Translations under genes and position numbers: made by a program | Shown: positions 6,571-8,998 of the stretch, piece by piece | Numbering within the stretch: the first letter of the stretch is position 1 | Layout of the letters: the number at the start of each line of letters is the position of its first letter | Assembly: GCA_945878385.1 (NCBI GenBank) | Contig: CAMCTE010000105.1 | Span: 1-8,998, forward strand | DNA length: 8,998 nt | DNA from: Azohydromonas lata NBRC 102462 | GTDB taxonomy: Bacteria > Pseudomonadota > Gammaproteobacteria > Burkholderiales > Burkholderiaceae_C | Direction of reading: 5' to 3' | Notes under the pieces: model-generated | Database searches by the model: none | What the model saw: the letters and a program-made list of their open reading frames with translations, nothing else | What the model was told of the DNA's origin: nothing

Positions 6571-7913
6571 AGCCTGTCATTGCTTTTGTGGGACGGCCCA
6601 ATGTGGGCAAGTCCACGCTGTTCAATCGCATCACCAAAAGCCGTGATGCGATCGTGGCCGATTACGCAGGCCTGACCCGCGACCGCCACTACGGCGACGC
6701 GCGTCATGGCGGGCGCGAGTTCATCGTCATCGACACCGGAGGCTTCGAGCCCCAAAAGCCCACGGGTGTGGTGGCTGAAATGGCCAAGCAGACCAAGCAG
6801 GCCGTGGCCGAAGCCGATGCGGTGGTGTTCGTGGTGGATGTGCGCTCGGGTCTTTCCGCGCAGGACGCTGACATTGCCCGCTACCTCCGTTCGGTCAACA
6901 AGCGTACCCACCTGGCCGTGAACAAGGCCGAGGGCATGAGCGATTCGCCCCTGCTGGCTGAGTTCCACGAATTGGGGATGGGCGAGCCTCACCCGATTTC
7001 CGCTGCGCACGGGCAGGGCATCCGCAGCCTGCTGGACGCAGTCCTCGAGGATTTCCTGGAGCCCGAGGAAGAGGGCGATGTTGCCGATGGCGACGCACAG
7101 GATGATGTGTTGCGGTTGGCGGTGGCGGGGCGGCCCAATGTGGGCAAGTCCACGCTGATCAACACCTGGCTTGGCGAAGAGCGCCTGGTGGCCTTCGACA
7201 TGCCGGGCACCACGCGTGACGCGATCAAGGTGCCGCTGGAGCGCGGCGGGCGCCGCTACGAGGTCATCGACACCGCTGGGTTGCGTCGCAAGGGCAAGGT
7301 CTTCGAGGCCATCGAGAAGTTTTCGGTCGTCAAAACCCTGCAGGCGATTGCCGATGCCCATGTGGCGGTGCTGCTGCTGGACGCCACGCAGGGCGTGGGC
7401 GACCAAGACGCGCACATCGCAGGCTACATCCTGGAATCCGGCCGCGCGGTGGTGATCGCCATCAACAAGTGGGATGCCATCGACAGCTACCAGCGGCAGA
7501 TGCTCGAGCGTTCAATCGAGCAGCGCCTGGCCTTCCTGAAGTTCGCGCCCATCGTGCGCATTTCAGCCCTGAAGCGCCAGGGGCTGGGCCCGTTGTGGAA
7601 GGCCATCGATGAGGTGCACGCCAGCGCCACGGCCAAGCTGTCCACACCGGTGCTGACCCGCCTGCTGCAGGAGGCGGTCGAGCACCAGCAGCCCAAGCGG
7701 GCAGGAGCCTTTCGTCCCAAACTGCGCTATGCCCACCAAGGTGGCCGCAACCCGCCGGTGGTGGTGATCCACGGCACCAACCTCGAGCACGTGACCGATT
7801 CCTACAAACGCTTCCTGGAAGGGCGATTCAGGGAACATTTCAAGCTCGTCGGTACTCCAATGCGCATCGAGTTCAAGAGCGGGCACAACCCGTTTGACGA
7901 CAAGCAGTCCTGA
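6567..7913 (+). CDS. der: Der (EngA), double-domain ribosome-assembly GTPase
   Basis: Der is an essential GTPase that acts in 50S ribosomal subunit maturation. The 448 residues contain two Era-like GTPase domains and a C-terminal KH-like domain. Domain 1: G1 GRPNVGKS (9-16), G3 DTGG (56-59), G4 NKAE (119-122), G5 SA (145-146). An acidic linker (about 165-180, EPEEEGDVADGDAQDD) separates it from domain 2: G1 GRPNVGKS (188-195), G3 DTAG (235-238), G4 NKWD (300-303), G5 SALK (333-336). The KH-like part covers about 355-440. It starts with GTG at 6567, overlapping the bamB stop (GTGA); the resulting MKPVIAFVGRPNVGKS is the normal family start. The G4 of domain 1 has Glu where NKxD has Asp. The two P-loops share identical DNA over 27 nt. 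Confidence 0.97.
   Translation: MKPVIAFVGRPNVGKSTLFNRITKSRDAIVADYAGLTRDRHYGDARHGGREFIVIDTGGFEPQKPTGVVAEMAKQTKQAVAEADAVVFVVDVRSGLSAQDADIARYLRSVNKRTHLAVNKAEGMSDSPLLAEFHELGMGEPHPISAAHGQGIRSLLDAVLEDFLEPEEEGDVADGDAQDDVLRLAVAGRPNVGKSTLINTWLGEERLVAFDMPGTTRDAIKVPLERGGRRYEVIDTAGLRRKGKVFEAIEKFSVVKTLQAIADAHVAVLLLDATQGVGDQDAHIAGYILESGRAVVIAINKWDAIDSYQRQMLERSIEQRLAFLKFAPIVRISALKRQGLGPLWKAIDEVHASATAKLSTPVLTRLLQEAVEHQQPKRAGAFRPKLRYAHQGGRNPPVVVIHGTNLEHVTDSYKRFLEGRFREHFKLVGTPMRIEFKSGHNPFDDKQS
6594..6620 (+). repeat. 27-nt exact direct repeat in der, copy 1 (P-loop of GTPase domain 1)
   Basis: Identical base for base to 7131-7157, exactly 537 nt (179 codons) downstream. It encodes RPNVGKSTL of the first P-loop. 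A second shared 13-mer, GTCATCGACACCG at 6726-6738 and 7263-7275 (the G3 region), has the same 537-nt offset. Confidence 0.85.
7131..7157 (+). repeat. 27-nt exact direct repeat in der, copy 2 (P-loop of GTPase domain 2)
   Basis: Second copy of the repeat at 6594-6620, in the same reading frame, encoding RPNVGKSTL of the second P-loop. All synonymous positions agree as well as the protein. Confidence 0.85.
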
Positions 7914-7979
7914 CCACGTCAGTCTGGAAGACTCGCTCCCTTCCGACCCGTCCCCCCCACCCGGTGCCGACCATGTCCG

Positions 7980-8011
7980 TTGACAAGTCGGCCTGTGCGG
8001 CTTGTGTTAAT
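7980..8011 (+). promoter_or_regulatory. Probable sigma-70 promoter of hfq
   Basis: A perfect -35 hexamer TTGACA (7980-7985) lies in the der-hfq gap. The -10 is less certain: GTTAAT (8006-8011) matches the consensus at 4 of 6 positions but with a 20-base spacer, and TGTTAA (8005-8010, spacer 19) or TGTGTT (8003-8008, spacer 17) are alternatives. Transcription would begin near 8016-8019, giving a leader of about 30 bases before the hfq GTG. This is the best promoter candidate in the window and the only large gap between genes. Confidence 0.55.
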
Positions 8012-8019
8012 GTGCCGCA
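7996..8019. promoter_or_regulatory. Inverted repeat across the hfq -10 region (possible operator)
   Basis: TGCGGC (7996-8001) and GCCGCA (8014-8019) form a perfect 6-bp dyad with a 12-base centre, and the centre covers the candidate -10 element. In DNA this looks like an operator. In RNA reading through from der it would be a short hairpin with a large loop. No T tract follows, so it is not a terminator. Chance occurrence cannot be excluded. Confidence 0.35.
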
Positions 8020-8036
8020 AGAAGAAACTTCAACAC

Positions 8037-8041
8037 GGAAG
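8037..8041 (+). promoter_or_regulatory. Ribosome binding site of hfq
   Basis: GGAAG ends 5 bases before the GTG at 8047, supporting this non-ATG start. The leader before it (8019-8036) is A-rich (AAGAAGAAAC), which stands out against the GC-rich surroundings. Confidence 0.6.
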
Positions 8042-8046
8042 ATATC

Positions 8047-8289
8047 GTGAGCAACAAAGGCCAACTCCTCCAGGATCCGTTCCTCAATCTTTTGCGCAAG
8101 GAACATGTGCCGGTGTCCATCTACCTTGTCAACGGCATCAAGCTGCAGGGGCATATCGAATCCTTTGACCAGTATGTGGTGTTGCTGCGCAACACCGTGA
8201 CGCAGATGGTCTACAAGCACGCCATCTCCACCGTGGTACCCGGCCGCGCCGTGAATTTCCACGCACAGGACACCCAGGACGGCCAATAA
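8047..8289 (+). CDS. hfq: Hfq, RNA chaperone
   Basis: Hfq is a hexameric Sm-like protein that pairs small RNAs with mRNAs. The 80 residues contain Sm1 (about 8-52, GQLLQDPFLNLLRKEHVPVS... to IESFDQYVVLLRN) and Sm2 with the invariant YKHAIS (56-61). Proximal-face uridine-binding residues are present: Q9, D10, F40, K57 and H58 (E. coli Q8, D9, F39, K56, H57). The rim motif is R17-K18-E19-H20 rather than E. coli RRER, which I recall as usual in betaproteobacteria. The C-terminal tail is short and acidic, against 102 residues in total for E. coli Hfq. Start is GTG with GGAAG upstream; MSNKGQLLQDPF is the usual N-terminus in this group. hflX follows 4 bases after the stop, the conserved hfq-hflX pair. 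Confidence 0.98.
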   Translation: MSNKGQLLQDPFLNLLRKEHVPVSIYLVNGIKLQGHIESFDQYVVLLRNTVTQMVYKHAISTVVPGRAVNFHAQDTQDGQ

Positions 8290-8293
8290 GGCC

Positions 8294-8998
8294 ATGGGGG
8301 TTCACCGCGTCGACAACACCGCCGCGCCCGCCAACCGAGTGGTGCTGGTGGGTGTGGATCTCGGCCCAGACTCGCCCTTCGAAGCGTCTCTGGACGAATT
8401 GGCACAACTGGCGGAATCGGCGGGCGATCAGCCCGTGGCGCGTTTGACGGCGCGCCGCCGTTCGCCCGACCCGGCGCTGTTTGTGGGCAGCGGCAAGGCC
8501 GAGGAAATCAAGGGCGTGGTAGCTGAGCAAGGCGCGCACGGCGTGTTGTTTGACCAGGCCCTTTCGCCTGCGCAGCAGCGCAACCTTGAACGATTCCTGG
8601 GCGTGCAGGTGGCCGACCGCACCGCGTTGATTCTTGAGATTTTTGCCCAGCGGGCACAGAGCCACGAGGGCAAGCTGCAGGTGGAACTGGCCCGGCTGCA
8701 GTATGTGGCCACACGCTTGGTGCGACGCTGGAGCCACCTCGAACGCCAGCAGGGTGGCATCGGCACCCGGGGCGGTCCGGGGGAAACGCAGATCGAACTG
8801 GACCGCCGCATGATCGGCGAGCGCATCAAGACGGTGACCGCGCGCTTGGAGAAGGTCAAGCGCCAGCGTGGTACCCAGCGCCGCTCGCGCGAACGCTCGG
8901 GTGCGTTCCGCGTGTCGATCGTGGGTTACACGAACGCGGGCAAGAGCACCTTGTTCAACACGCTGGTCAAGGCGCGAACCTACGCAGCCGACCAGTTG
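8294..8998 (+). CDS. hflX: HflX, ribosome-associated GTPase (5' part, runs off the window)
   Basis: HflX binds the 50S subunit and splits or rescues stalled ribosomes, notably under heat stress. The first 235 codons are present and open to the right edge. Residues about 16-205 are the N-terminal HflX domain (RVVLVGVDLG at 16-24; FVGSGKAEEIK at 63-73; LFDQALSPAQQRNLE at 85-99; then the long helical part and the Gly-rich GIGTRGGPGETQIE at 155-168). The GTPase domain begins near 205 with G1 GYTNAGKS (211-218); G3 to G5 lie outside the window. ATG 8294 is 4 bases after the hfq stop with only a short AAGG close upstream, so it is probably cotranscribed and translated with hfq. In related genomes hflK-hflC usually follow. 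Confidence 0.96.
   Translation, partial: MGVHRVDNTAAPANRVVLVGVDLGPDSPFEASLDELAQLAESAGDQPVARLTARRRSPDPALFVGSGKAEEIKGVVAEQGAHGVLFDQALSPAQQRNLERFLGVQVADRTALILEIFAQRAQSHEGKLQVELARLQYVATRLVRRWSHLERQQGGIGTRGGPGETQIELDRRMIGERIKTVTARLEKVKRQRGTQRRSRERSGAFRVSIVGYTNAGKSTLFNTLVKARTYAADQL

Noticed and set aside
7921..7944. Small inverted repeats after der (AGTCT-GGA-AGACT; GGAAG...CTTCC) as a terminator
   Set aside because: Stems are only 5 bp, not GC-rich, mutually exclusive, and followed by a C-rich tract rather than T residues.
8639..8656. TTTTTGCCCAGCGGGCA in hflX as an intrinsic terminator
   Set aside because: The T run precedes the hairpin on the + strand and becomes an A run after it on the - strand, so it has the wrong polarity in both directions; it is also inside coding sequence.
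1..8998. A novel defence, mobile or biosynthetic system
   Set aside because: Both strands were read. All coding sequence belongs to well-known conserved genes in their standard order, with no foreign-looking composition, att sites, repeat arrays or unassigned stretch longer than about 130 bases.

Overview
This window is a stretch of conserved housekeeping chromosome from a GC-rich betaproteobacterium. The protein sequences and the gene order rlmN-pilW-rodZ-ispG-hisS-yfgM-bamB-der-hfq-hflX point to Burkholderiales, most likely Comamonadaceae; this placement is by recognition, not by a search. Every gene is on the + strand. Codon use looks uniform by eye, and I see no insertion sequence, prophage, CRISPR array, tRNA or rRNA.

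Layout. Bases 2-280 are the 3' end of rlmN (23S rRNA/tRNA adenine methyltransferase). It overlaps pilW (277-1101, type IV pilus pilotin-like TPR lipoprotein) by ATGA, and pilW overlaps rodZ (1094-2008, MreB-linked cell-shape protein) by 8 bp. After 42 bp with a clear ribosome binding site comes ispG (2051-3340, MEP isoprenoid pathway), which overlaps hisS (3333-4649, histidyl-tRNA synthetase) by 8 bp. A 59-bp gap with a GC-rich hairpin leads to yfgM (4709-5434, inner-membrane TPR protein at the Sec translocon). It overlaps bamB (5431-6570, BAM-complex lipoprotein) by ATGA, and bamB overlaps der (6567-7913, double GTPase for 50S assembly) by GTGA. The largest gap (7914-8046) holds a likely promoter for hfq (8047-8289). 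Four bases later hflX begins (8294) and runs off the window inside its GTPase domain.

How the genes fit together. The block mixes RNA and ribosome functions (RlmN, HisRS, Der, Hfq, HflX) with envelope functions (PilW, RodZ, YfgM, BamB) and one essential metabolic enzyme (IspG). Stop/start overlaps suggest three translationally coupled groups, rlmN-pilW-rodZ, ispG-hisS and yfgM-bamB-der, probably on a long transcript, with hfq-hflX having its own promoter.

I found no previously undescribed system here. The points most worth checking are modest: a dyad and an A-rich leader at the hfq promoter, an in-register 27-nt duplication inside der, a non-canonical G4 motif in the first Der GTPase domain, loss of an aromatic MreB-contact position in RodZ, and a hairpin between hisS and yfgM.
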